From: Ollibium composti
GTDB lineage: Bacteria > Pseudomonadota > Alphaproteobacteria > Rhizobiales > Rhizobiaceae
Direction: 5' to 3'
DNA: 64,000 bases
Assembly (NCBI RefSeq): GCF_004801285.1
Contig: NZ_SSNY01000015.1
Coordinates: 20,657-84,656 of the forward strand
Shown in pieces: positions 33,925-41,654 of this stretch. A model generated the notes under the pieces. It ran no database searches and was not told the origin of the DNA. It worked only from the letters and a program-made list of their open reading frames with translations. Made by a program: the position numbers and the translations under genes. Numbering within the stretch: the stretch's first letter is position 1; every line of letters begins with the position of its first letter.

Positions 33925-33959
33925 CCTCCCATTGGTCCTATTGTTGGACCAATGGGAGG
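33925..33959. promoter_or_regulatory. Large palindromic GntR operator overlapping the ribosome site
   Basis: Perfect 14-base arms CCTCCCATTGGTCC (33925-33938) and GGACCAATGGGAGG (33946-33959) around TATTGTT. The TTGGTCC...GGACCAA core is the classic GntR-type operator. The right arm also contains the GGGAGG ribosome site of the gntR gene starting at 33965, so the hairpin could also hide the site in the mRNA. Confidence 0.75.
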
Positions 33960-33964
33960 TTGAC

Positions 33965-34675
33965 TTGGCCAGAACGAGCGCGGTCCAAAGCGTCGTCTCG
34001 ACGTTGCGGAGCGAAATTCCGGAAAACTACAAGCCCGGCGACCTGCTCCAGAACGAGCGGGATATCGCCGAGCGGCTGGATGTGAGCCGCAATACGGTCC
34101 GCGAAGCTCTTATCCACCTGGAAGCGTTTGGCATAATCGAGAAGACGCAGCGAGGCCCGCGCGTCTGTGCGCCCAATATCGGCGCCGTCTTCCATGTCAT
34201 GGACCAGTATTTCGACCGCAGTCCGAAGACCTGTCAGGATCTTCTCGATTTTCGTCGCATCATCGATCTCGGCCTGCTTCCGCAGGCGCTGGAGAACGCG
34301 ACGGAAGATGACCTGGCCCTGCTGGAGAAACATGTTTCGCGCATGGAGCGGGCGCTCACGGCACGTGAGGCGGCCGAGGCCGACTATGCCTTCCACAACG
34401 AGATCGTCCGCGTTGCCGACAACCGCGTGGCGATGACGCTGTACACGGTGCTGACCCACACGCTCATCTTCTACATGGAGATCGGCAAGAACAGCCGCGA
34501 GAACAGCGAGCGCACGATAGAAGACCACCGCGCCATCGTCGCGGCACTCCGTTCGCGGAATCTTCCGGACGCGCTTCGCGCCCTTTCCAATCACTACGAA
34601 TACAGCGAGCAGGCCGTGCGGGCGGTTCTGACCCGCAGCGCGACGGCGGCCGAAACGCGGGATATGGCATCATGA
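33965..34675 (+). CDS. GntR-family (FCD) regulator of the sugar-acid operon
   Basis: A 236-residue FadR-type regulator. I choose the TTG start at 33965 because GGGAGG ends five bases before it and the sequence further upstream is recombinase-scar shadow. The winged helix is YKPGDLLQNERDIAERLDVSRNTVREALIHLEAFGIIEKTQRGPRV (about 22-68). The FCD metal/ligand residues lie in DYAFHNEIVRVADN and the late DHRAIVAAL. It is the first gene of a nine-gene operon, with ATGA overlap to the zinc dehydrogenase, and is probably an autoregulated repressor through 33925-33959. Confidence 0.88.
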   Translation: MARTSAVQSVVSTLRSEIPENYKPGDLLQNERDIAERLDVSRNTVREALIHLEAFGIIEKTQRGPRVCAPNIGAVFHVMDQYFDRSPKTCQDLLDFRRIIDLGLLPQALENATEDDLALLEKHVSRMERALTAREAAEADYAFHNEIVRVADNRVAMTLYTVLTHTLIFYMEIGKNSRENSERTIEDHRAIVAALRSRNLPDALRALSNHYEYSEQAVRAVLTRSATAAETRDMAS

Positions 34676-35691
34676 TCAGGGCATTGCGGATCGAAAAGGA
34701 AAAGGTCGCCCGCTTCCACGAAGTGCCGCTCGACGCACCAGCAGAGGGCGAGGTACGGATATCCGTGCATCATGTCGGCCTTTGCGGCAGCGACCTGAAC
34801 ACCTTCAGGGGATTGAACCCGCTTGTCGGTTTGCCGCGCATTCCGGGCCACGAGATCGGCGGGGAGATCGTATCGGCGGGGCGGGGCGTCGACCCGGCCT
34901 ATGCCGTCGGAAGGCGCGTCATCGTCATGCCGTATACCAGTTGCGGCCGGTGTACGTCATGTCGCAAGGGCAGGGTCAACGCCTGCCGCTACAACAAGAC
35001 ACTGGGTGTCCAGCAGGACGGCGGTCTGGCCGAGGAGGTCAACCTTCCGGCCGAAAAGCTGATCCTCAACGAAACCCTGGCGCCTCGCCACCTGGCATTG
35101 GTGGAGCCGCTTTCGGTCGGTTTCCATGCGGTCGGCCGCGGACGTGTCACGGCACACGATACGGTGGCCGTGATTGGCTGCGGCATGATCGGCATGGGCG
35201 TGCTGATCGGTGCCGTTGCACGCGGAGCGCGCGTGATCGCCATCGATCCGAGCGAGGAAAAGCGCCGTCTGGCCGTCAAGTTCGGCGCAGCCCACGCGTT
35301 GCCGGCGGGCGGGGACGAAGTTGTCGCCGAAATCAACCGGCTGACGCATGACGACGGCGTCGACGTTGCCTTCGAGGCGGTCGGCCTGCCTGCGACCTTC
35401 ACCCAGGCGGTCGATCTGGCCGGCTTTTCGGGCCGCGTCGTCTATGTCGGCTACTCCAAGGCGCCGGTCACGTACCAGACCCAGTTCTTCAATCTGAAGG
35501 AACTCGACATCCTGGGCTCGCGCAATGCCACGCTCAACGATTTCCATGCCGTGATTGCGCATCTGGAGACGATCGGCGCGGCGGCCGACGACCTCATTTC
35601 GAAAGTCTTTCCCTTCGACCAAGCCGAAGCGGCGCTGCCCTATTGGGACGGCGATCGCGATGTCCTCAAGATCCTTGTCGAGCGTATCTGA
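34672..35691 (+). CDS. Zinc-dependent alcohol/polyol dehydrogenase
   Basis: A 339-residue medium-chain dehydrogenase. It has the catalytic zinc Cys in GLCGSDLNTF, GHEIGGE (His-Glu) and the structural zinc site of four Cys in SCGRCTSCRKGRVNAC (about 87-103). The Rossmann motif is VAVIGCGMIGMGVLIGA (about 163). It resembles the sorbitol/galactitol/L-gulonate-type group that oxidises sugar alcohols or sugar acids with NAD. It is coupled by ATGA to gntR. It probably performs one of the two oxidation steps feeding the UxaA-type dehydratase at the operon end. Confidence 0.9.
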   Translation: MIRALRIEKEKVARFHEVPLDAPAEGEVRISVHHVGLCGSDLNTFRGLNPLVGLPRIPGHEIGGEIVSAGRGVDPAYAVGRRVIVMPYTSCGRCTSCRKGRVNACRYNKTLGVQQDGGLAEEVNLPAEKLILNETLAPRHLALVEPLSVGFHAVGRGRVTAHDTVAVIGCGMIGMGVLIGAVARGARVIAIDPSEEKRRLAVKFGAAHALPAGGDEVVAEINRLTHDDGVDVAFEAVGLPATFTQAVDLAGFSGRVVYVGYSKAPVTYQTQFFNLKELDILGSRNATLNDFHAVIAHLETIGAAADDLISKVFPFDQAEAALPYWDGDRDVLKILVERI

Positions 35692-35694
35692 CAC

Positions 35695-36471
35695 ATGACT
35701 GAACCGACCCCACTCGAAAAGGCGTTCGGCCTCTCCGGAAAACACGCGCTGGTCACCGGCGGCGGCGGCGGATTGGGACTTGCCATCGCCAAGGCGCTTG
35801 CAGCCGCCGGAGCGCGCGTCACCGTCGCCGGCCGCCGCGCCGATGTGCTGGAGGCCGCGAAAGCCGAGATCGGCGGCGACGTTGCCTCCAGAACGATGGA
35901 CCTTAGCGACTTGGCGTCGCTGAAGGATGCCGCGGCCGATATCGAGGCGAGCCGGGGGGCGGTCGATATTCTGGTCAACAACGCCGGCAACACCGTCAAG
36001 AAGCCGTTCGAGGAACAGACGGCGGAAGACTTTGACAGGGTGTTCGACGTCCATGTGCGCGGAGCGCTCGAACTGACCCGCTGCATCGTTCCGGGCCAGG
36101 CGGCGCGCGGCGGCGGATCGGTGATCTTCCTCGCCTCGATGACATCCTTCATCGGCCAGCCCTTTGTCATGGGCTACACGACCGCGAAATCGGCGCTGCT
36201 TGGCGCCGTGCGCGGGCTCTCCGCGGAATATGCCAGCCGCGGCGTGCGCGTGAACGGCATCGCGCCGGGCTGGATCGACACAGCGCTGTTCCGTGCCGCC
36301 ACCTCGAACGACGCCGCCCGGCTGAACAAGATCCTCGGCCGCATCCAGATGGGACGCGTGGGACAGCCTGAGGATATCGGCTGGGCCGCGGTGTTCCTTG
36401 CCTCGCCGGCCGCCGGCTACGTCACCGGCCAGACGCTCGTCGTCGACGGCGGAGCCCTGGTCGGCTTCTGA
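35695..36471 (+). CDS. Short-chain dehydrogenase (gluconate 5-dehydrogenase-like)
   Basis: A 258-residue classical SDR. It has VTGGGGGLGLAIAKAL (nucleotide motif), NNAG (about 100), Ser in IFLASMTSF, Tyr-x-x-x-Lys in MGYTTAKSAL (about 162) and the C-terminal GYVTGQTLVVDGG. It resembles gluconate 5-dehydrogenases and related sugar-acid oxidoreductases. It starts three bases after the zinc dehydrogenase stop. With that enzyme it could interconvert the C-2 or C-5 configuration of a sugar acid by oxidation and reduction. Confidence 0.9.
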   Translation: MTEPTPLEKAFGLSGKHALVTGGGGGLGLAIAKALAAAGARVTVAGRRADVLEAAKAEIGGDVASRTMDLSDLASLKDAAADIEASRGAVDILVNNAGNTVKKPFEEQTAEDFDRVFDVHVRGALELTRCIVPGQAARGGGSVIFLASMTSFIGQPFVMGYTTAKSALLGAVRGLSAEYASRGVRVNGIAPGWIDTALFRAATSNDAARLNKILGRIQMGRVGQPEDIGWAAVFLASPAAGYVTGQTLVVDGGALVGF

Positions 36472-36509
36472 AACCAACCACAACCGTCCAACACAGGGAG
36501 GACCCGCAA

Positions 36510-37484
36510 ATGAACATTTTCAACAGATGCCTGCTTGCGGCGGGACTGCTGCTTGCCGGCAGCGCCGCCGGTTTCGCCGACCCGCTATCCATCAAGGTCG
36601 CCTATGAGAACAATCCGGGCGAACCTGTCGATCAGGTCATGCACTACTGGAAGGACGAATTGGAGAAGAAGAGCAACGGCGAGATCACGCTGGAGCTTTT
36701 CCCCAGTTCCCAGCTCGGCTCCAAGAAGGACGTCACCGAGCAGGCCATGATGGGCCTCAACGTCATCACCATCACCGATGTCGGCTTCCTGGCCGACTAT
36801 GATCCGGACCTCGGCGTGCTGTTCGGGCCGTATCTCGCCGACGATCCGTCGAAGCTGTTCAAGATCTATGACGGCGAATGGTTCAAGAAGAAGTCGGACG
36901 AACTGAAGGAGAAGGGCATCCACATCGTGATGCGCAACTACCTCTACGGCGTCCGGCAGTTGATCACCAAGAAGCCGGTCCGCACCCCGGACGACCTGAA
37001 GGGCATGAAGATCCGCGTGCCGAACAACAACATGCAGATCAAGATCTTCGAGGCGATGGGTGCCACTCCGACGCCGATGCCGCTGGGTGAGACGTTCCCG
37101 GCGCTGACGCAGGGCGTCATCGACGGCGTCGAGAATCCGATCGCCGTTCTCTATGGCCAAAAGTTCCACGAGGAAGCCAAATATCTGAGCAAGATCGGCT
37201 ATCTGACGAACACGGCCATGTTCGTCGGCGGTGAGGCTTTCTTCAGCAAGATCCCCGCCGACCAGCTCAAGCTGATCGAAGATACGGCTTACGACGCAGG
37301 GCTCTACAGCCAGAAGCTGACCACCGATCTCGACAACCAGATGATCGGGAAAATGAAGGAGGCGGGCGTCGAAGTCATCGATGTCGATACAGCGCCCTTC
37401 AAGGCCCTGACCGAGAAGGTCTACACCGAATTTCCGGAATGGACGCCGGGTCTCTACGACCAGATCAAGGCCGAGCTGAACTGA
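36510..37484 (+). CDS. TRAP binding protein (DctP), sugar-acid operon
   Basis: A 324-residue periplasmic protein with Sec signal (LLAAGLLLAGSAAGFA), started at MNIFNRCLLA after AGGGAGGA. DctP hallmarks are MKIRVPNNNMQIKIFEAMGATPTPMPLGETFPALTQGVIDGVENP, with the carboxylate-clamping Arg and the Glu-Asn-Pro segment typical of sugar-acid and uronate binders. The permease genes follow after a 106-base gap that contains a hairpin. The ligand is probably the aldonate or aldarate degraded by the enzymes of this operon. Confidence 0.93.
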   Translation: MNIFNRCLLAAGLLLAGSAAGFADPLSIKVAYENNPGEPVDQVMHYWKDELEKKSNGEITLELFPSSQLGSKKDVTEQAMMGLNVITITDVGFLADYDPDLGVLFGPYLADDPSKLFKIYDGEWFKKKSDELKEKGIHIVMRNYLYGVRQLITKKPVRTPDDLKGMKIRVPNNNMQIKIFEAMGATPTPMPLGETFPALTQGVIDGVENPIAVLYGQKFHEEAKYLSKIGYLTNTAMFVGGEAFFSKIPADQLKLIEDTAYDAGLYSQKLTTDLDNQMIGKMKEAGVEVIDVDTAPFKALTEKVYTEFPEWTPGLYDQIKAELN

Positions 37485-37502
37485 AACCGCTCCCAGGCGA
37501 AA

Positions 37503-37527
37503 GGGGCGGCCGGATACGGCCGTCCCC
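37503..37527 (+). terminator. Intercistronic hairpin after a TRAP binding-protein gene
   Basis: GGGGCGGCCG and CGGCCGTCCCC pair around GATA with one bulge, 18 bases after the dctP stop and well before dctQ. Candidate mRNA-stabilising or attenuating structure. Confidence 0.45.
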
Positions 37528-37590
37528 GATCGTCGCGAGCCGGCGCCCTGCGTTTGCAGGGATGGCCGCAGTGATACCAGGAGCATCGTC

Positions 37591-38061
37591 ATGGAATCCA
37601 TAGCGCGCCTCGCGCATCGGCTCGCAGCCATACCGCTGCTGATCCTCCTCGTCGTGTTCAACGTCGCGGTGGTGATGCGGTATTTCCTCGGCCGGCCGCT
37701 GCAGTCCACGGAAGAAATCTCCGGCCTGCTCATGATCTGGATCATCATGCTGGGCGCCATCGCCGCCGAACAGGACGACCAGCACCTGCATATCCCGCTG
37801 CTGCTGGAGATGTGCTCCGCCAAGGTCGCAGCCGCCATCAATCTGGCGATGTCGCTGCTGTCGGCAGCCTTCCTTCTCTATGTCTCTTATGTCGGCCTGC
37901 TTTTGGCGATGAATGTCCACTTCAAGGTGACCGGCATTCTGAGAATCTCCTACTTCTGGATCGACATCGCCGTGCCGGTCGGTTTCGTCGTCATCGCCAT
38001 CTATATGGCCCAGCACGCCATTCGCAGTGCGCGTGCAGCGTTTTCGGGGCACGCGCAATGA
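37591..38061 (+). CDS. TRAP small permease (DctQ), sugar-acid operon
   Basis: A 156-residue four-helix membrane protein with the family pattern VVMRYFLGRPLQSTEEISGLLMIWIIMLGAIAAEQDDQHLHIPLLLE near the N-terminus. Its stop overlaps the start of dctM (ATGA, 38058-38061), so both permeases are made together. No ribosome site is strong; GGAGCATCGTC precedes the ATG. Confidence 0.9.
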   Translation: MESIARLAHRLAAIPLLILLVVFNVAVVMRYFLGRPLQSTEEISGLLMIWIIMLGAIAAEQDDQHLHIPLLLEMCSAKVAAAINLAMSLLSAAFLLYVSYVGLLLAMNVHFKVTGILRISYFWIDIAVPVGFVVIAIYMAQHAIRSARAAFSGHAQ

Positions 38062-39332
38062 ACCTGTCCATCGTCATCCTCATCATGCTTGCCCTCTTCG
38101 CGCTGAATCTGCGCCTCTACGTGGGCATCCTCATGGCGGTTTTCGCCTACTTCATCTTCATCAACCAGATTCCGATCCAGATTGCCGTCCAGCGCTTCAT
38201 CGGGCCGGCCCAGAACAGCTCCCTGCTGGCGATCCCCTTCTTCATCATGCTGGGCACGGTCATGTCGCATACGGGGATCGCGGAGCGCATGATCAAGGTC
38301 GCAGACCTCTTCGTCGGACGCCTGCGCGGCGGCATGGCGCTCACCAATATCCTGGTGTCCACCCTCATGGGCGGCGTCAGCGCGTCCAATCTCGCCGACA
38401 GCGCCATGCTCACGCGCATGATGGTTCCGGAAATGGAAAAGCGCGGCTACGACCGGGCCTTTTCCTGTGCCGTGACGGCAGCGGGGTCGCTGATCACGCC
38501 CATTATCCCGCCCGGCATCGCCCTCATCATCTACGGCCTGATTGCCGACGTCTCGATCGGCAAGATGTTCATGGCCGGCATCATCCCCGGCATCGTCGGC
38601 GCCGCCATCTTGATGTTCGCCGCCTATACGACCTCCGTGCGGCGCGGCTACAAGGCAAGTCGCACGCATCGTCTCACGGGCAAGGAACTCGTCGATACGC
38701 TGGCTTCCGCCTGGCCCGCCGTCGTCCTCATCCTGGCGATCCTCGGCGGCATCAGGGCCAACATCTTCACGCCTACCGAGGCGGGTGCCGTCGCGGTGAC
38801 GCTGGTTCTCGTCATCGGCTTCGTCATCTACCGCGAAATGCGTGTCAGCCATGTCGTCGACGCTCTTATCGAGACCACCAAGTCGACGGCGTCGGTGCTG
38901 CTCGTCATCATGGCGTCCTCGGCGCTCGCCTGGGTGTTCTCCATGGAGCAGGCCGGCCAGTCGCTGGCCCAGCTGATCTCGTCGCTGACGTCCAATCCTT
39001 ATGTTTTCCTTCTCCTGCTGAACATCGTGCTGCTGTTTCTCGGGATGCTGATCGAAGGCACCGCACTGATGATCGTGCTGGTGCCGCTCCTCCTGCCGAC
39101 CGTGAAGGCGCTCGGTATCGACCCCATCCATTTCGGCATCGTGATCATCGTCAACCTGTCCATCGGCACGCTGACGCCGCCGGTCGGCACGGTCATGCTG
39201 ATGGTCTGCAACATCGCCAAGGTGAAGGTGAGCGATTTCACGCGCCAGGCCTTCAGCATGTATGCGGGCCTGTTCGCCTTCCTGCTGCTGGTCACCTACG
39301 TGCCGATCCTTTCCACCCTTCTGTCCCGTTAG
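38058..39332 (+). CDS. TRAP large permease (DctM), sugar-acid operon
   Basis: A 424-residue protein with about 12 membrane segments, started at MNLSIVILIMLALF by ATGA coupling; a longer in-frame opening upstream lies within dctQ. Family motifs are LLAIPFFIMLGTVMSHTG, GGVSASNLADSAML, GSLITPIIPPGIALIIYG and GTLTPPVGTVMLMVCNIAKV. It translocates the sugar acid presented by the DctP at 36510. Confidence 0.93.
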   Translation: MNLSIVILIMLALFALNLRLYVGILMAVFAYFIFINQIPIQIAVQRFIGPAQNSSLLAIPFFIMLGTVMSHTGIAERMIKVADLFVGRLRGGMALTNILVSTLMGGVSASNLADSAMLTRMMVPEMEKRGYDRAFSCAVTAAGSLITPIIPPGIALIIYGLIADVSIGKMFMAGIIPGIVGAAILMFAAYTTSVRRGYKASRTHRLTGKELVDTLASAWPAVVLILAILGGIRANIFTPTEAGAVAVTLVLVIGFVIYREMRVSHVVDALIETTKSTASVLLVIMASSALAWVFSMEQAGQSLAQLISSLTSNPYVFLLLLNIVLLFLGMLIEGTALMIVLVPLLLPTVKALGIDPIHFGIVIIVNLSIGTLTPPVGTVMLMVCNIAKVKVSDFTRQAFSMYAGLFAFLLLVTYVPILSTLLSR

Positions 39333-39344
39333 AGGAAAGCGCCT

Positions 39345-40043
39345 ATGTCCGAGCAATTCCAGAAATCCGACAAGACCGTCTTCCAGGTCCTCAAGGACGA
39401 GCTGTTCACCGCCGTCGTCGGCGACGTTCTCGACGTGATGGGTTATCAGCACCAGTTCCTGCCGGCCGGCATCGCGCCGCTGCGTTCCGACATGAAGATC
39501 GTCGGTCGCGCAATGACCGTGCTGGAGGCGGACGTCTTCTCCGAGGGATCGCCATCGTCGGTCGGGCCTCTGGCCAACAAGCCGTTCGGCTTGATGATGG
39601 AGGCGCTCGACGACTTGCGCGAGGATGAGGTCTACATCGCCACCGGCGCGTCGCTGCGCTACGCGCTTTGGGGCGGCCTGATGTCGACGCGCGCCCAGCA
39701 TCTGAAAGCGGCCGGAGCCATCGTGGACGGCTACCTGCGCGACAGCTGGGAAATCGAGAATCTCGGCTTCAACGTGTTCTCGCGCGGCATCTATGCGCAG
39801 GACCAGGGTCCCCGCGGCAAGGTGATCGATTATCGCTGCCCGATCCGGATCGGCGACGTGACGATCGTCCCGGGCGACCTGGTCTTCGCCGACCGTGAAG
39901 GTGTGCTCATCATCCCGAAGGCGGCCGAAGCCGAAGCGATCCAGCGCGCGCTCGACAAGGTGCGTACGGAAAACAAGGTGGCGGTCGCCATCCGCGAGGG
40001 CATGAGCGCGTGCGAGGCGTTTTCCACCTTCGGCGTGATGTGA
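39345..40043 (+). CDS. RraA-like class II pyruvate aldolase/decarboxylase
   Basis: A 232-residue member of the RraA/HMG-aldolase family. It has the diagnostic GGLMSTRAQHLKAAGAIVDGYLRDSWEIENLGFNVFSRG, with the Arg-Asp pair of the Mg-pyruvate site, and GDLVFADREGVLIIP. Enzymatic members cleave 4-hydroxy-2-keto acids to pyruvate or decarboxylate oxaloacetate; RNase-E-inhibitor members are shorter (about 160). Placed before a UxaA-type dehydratase, the likely job is retro-aldol cleavage of a 2-keto-3-deoxy sugar acid. It starts 12 bases after dctM, with AGAGGAAAG as ribosome site. Confidence 0.85.
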   Translation: MSEQFQKSDKTVFQVLKDELFTAVVGDVLDVMGYQHQFLPAGIAPLRSDMKIVGRAMTVLEADVFSEGSPSSVGPLANKPFGLMMEALDDLREDEVYIATGASLRYALWGGLMSTRAQHLKAAGAIVDGYLRDSWEIENLGFNVFSRGIYAQDQGPRGKVIDYRCPIRIGDVTIVPGDLVFADREGVLIIPKAAEAEAIQRALDKVRTENKVAVAIREGMSACEAFSTFGVM

Positions 40044-40393
40044 TGCCCACCGCTGACGCAGTCTCGCCCGGCATGCCACCCGATCGCTATGACGAGCGGC
40101 TGCTGCTGCTGGCCGACAGCGACAACGTGCTGGTGGCGAAGCGGCCGATCGGCGACGGCGAGGAGATCGTCGTTGCCGGTCGGCTCGTGCGCATCGGCAA
40201 ATCCGTCCTGCTCGGCCACAAGGTCGCCCGCCGCGCCATTGCGCCGGGCGAGAAGATCATGAAGTACGGCGTGCCGATCGGCTCGGCCACGAGCCGCATC
40301 GACGCCGGCGAGCATGTGCATGTCCACAACATGCAGAGCGACTATACCAAGACCCATGTCATCGAGGCATCGGACGAGGAGAAGGCGAAATGA
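40043..40393 (+). CDS. UxaA-type dehydratase small subunit (SAF domain)
   Basis: A 116-residue protein matching the N-terminal SAF domain of altronate/galactarate dehydratases: DNVLVAKRPIGDGEEI, GHKVARRAIAPGEKIMKYGVPIGSATSRIDAGEHVHVHNMQS. It starts at MPTADAV, its ATG sharing one base with the RraA-like stop. Split small and large subunits are known for several UxaA-family lyases, including sulfolactate sulfo-lyase SuyAB. This small subunit is longer than I remember for SuyA, favouring a sugar-acid dehydratase. Confidence 0.87.
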   Translation: MPTADAVSPGMPPDRYDERLLLLADSDNVLVAKRPIGDGEEIVVAGRLVRIGKSVLLGHKVARRAIAPGEKIMKYGVPIGSATSRIDAGEHVHVHNMQSDYTKTHVIEASDEEKAK

Positions 40394-41601
40394 GCAACGA
40401 GGCCGAACTGCGCGGGTATCTGAGGTCCGATGGCCGCAAGGGGATCCGGAACGTGGTGGTCGTCGCCTACCTGGTCGAATGCGCGCATCATGTCGGCCGC
40501 GAGATCATCGCCAATTTCAGGGGCGGTGACGTTCATCTCATCGGTTTTCCCGGTTGTTTCCCCAATGAATACGCGCAGAAGATGATGGAGCGCCTCTGCA
40601 CGCATCCCAATGTGGGCGCTGTGCTGTTGCTTTCCCTCGGCTGCGAAAGCTTCAACAAGTTCTCGCTGTCCCGGATCGTCGCCGAAAGCGGCCGCCCGGT
40701 GCAGACACTGACAATCCAGAACAATGGCGGGACGCTGTCGACGATCGAGGATGGCACCCACTGGGTGAGCGAGCAGCTCGACGCGCTGGCCGGCGCCGAG
40801 ACGGTTCCGATGCGCCTCGACGAACTGATGATTGGCACCGTATGCGGCGGCTCGGACGGCACCAGCGGCCTGACCGGGAATCCAGCCGTGGGTCGCGCCT
40901 TCGACCGTCTGGTGGATGCAGGCGCCACCTGCATCTTCGAGGAGACGGGCGAGTTGATCGGTTGCGAGGAGATCATGGCCGCGCGGGCCTTGACGCCGGA
41001 ACTCGGCGACGAGTTGCGCGCCGCGGTCGACAAGGCCGCGCGCTACTATGCGACGCTCGGCTACGGCAGCTTCGCGCCGGGCAATGCCGATGGCGGGCTC
41101 TCCACCATCGAGGAGAAGTCGATGGGGGCCTACGCCAAATCCGGCTCTTCAAAAATCTCAGGCATCATCAAACCCGGCGATATTCCGCCCGCCGGAGGTC
41201 TGTTCCTGATGGATGTCGTTCCCGATGGCGAAGTTCGCTTCGGCTTCCCGAACATTTCCGACAATGCCGAGATCGTGGAGATGATCGCTTCCGGCTGCCA
41301 CATGACCCTGTTCGTGACGGGTCGCGGTTCGGTGTCCGGATCGGCCATTTCGCCGGTCGTCAAGGTCTGCGCCAATCCCGATACCTACCGCAAGCTGGCC
41401 GGCGACATGGACGTGGATGCCGGACGCATCCTGGAAGACCGTGCCACGCTGGAAGACGTCGGCTCCGAGATCGTCGATTTGATCAAGGATGTCGCGCGCG
41501 GCAAGCTGACGAAGTCGGAGCATCTTGGCCACCGTGAGTTCATCCTCACCTATAAGAGCTTCGAGCCCATCGGCCCCGCCTGCCTGCCGTCCGCCGCCTG
41601 A
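40390..41601 (+). CDS. UxaA-type dehydratase large subunit
   Basis: A 403-residue protein matching the catalytic C-terminal part of altronate dehydratase. It has YLRSDGRKGIRNVVVVAYLVECAHHVGREI, GFPGCFPNEYAQKM, GTVCGGSDGTSGLTGNPAVGRAFD (Fe/metal Cys region), and GDIPPAGGLFLMDVVP. It is coupled by ATGA to the small subunit. It should remove water from an aldonate (or a sulfonate analogue) to give a 2-keto-3-deoxy acid for the RraA-like enzyme. It is the last gene of the operon, with a hairpin over the stop codon. Confidence 0.88.
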   Translation: MSNEAELRGYLRSDGRKGIRNVVVVAYLVECAHHVGREIIANFRGGDVHLIGFPGCFPNEYAQKMMERLCTHPNVGAVLLLSLGCESFNKFSLSRIVAESGRPVQTLTIQNNGGTLSTIEDGTHWVSEQLDALAGAETVPMRLDELMIGTVCGGSDGTSGLTGNPAVGRAFDRLVDAGATCIFEETGELIGCEEIMAARALTPELGDELRAAVDKAARYYATLGYGSFAPGNADGGLSTIEEKSMGAYAKSGSSKISGIIKPGDIPPAGGLFLMDVVPDGEVRFGFPNISDNAEIVEMIASGCHMTLFVTGRGSVSGSAISPVVKVCANPDTYRKLAGDMDVDAGRILEDRATLEDVGSEIVDLIKDVARGKLTKSEHLGHREFILTYKSFEPIGPACLPSAA

Positions 41602-41610
41602 AAGCGGCGG
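41591..41610 (+). terminator. Hairpin at the end of the sugar-acid operon
   Basis: CCGCCGC / GCGGCGG with a six-base loop containing the UxaA-large stop codon; no T-tract follows. It lies between convergent genes (the histidine kinase gene ends at 41655). Confidence 0.4.
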
Positions 41611-41654
41611 TGAAAACTGGGTCGGTTGCTCCGCCGTTGACAAGTGGACCCGTC

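Noticed and set aside
40043..41601. SuyAB sulfolactate sulfo-lyase
   Set aside because: The family is right, but the small subunit is longer than I recall for SuyA and no other sulfonate gene is nearby. Retained as an alternative only.
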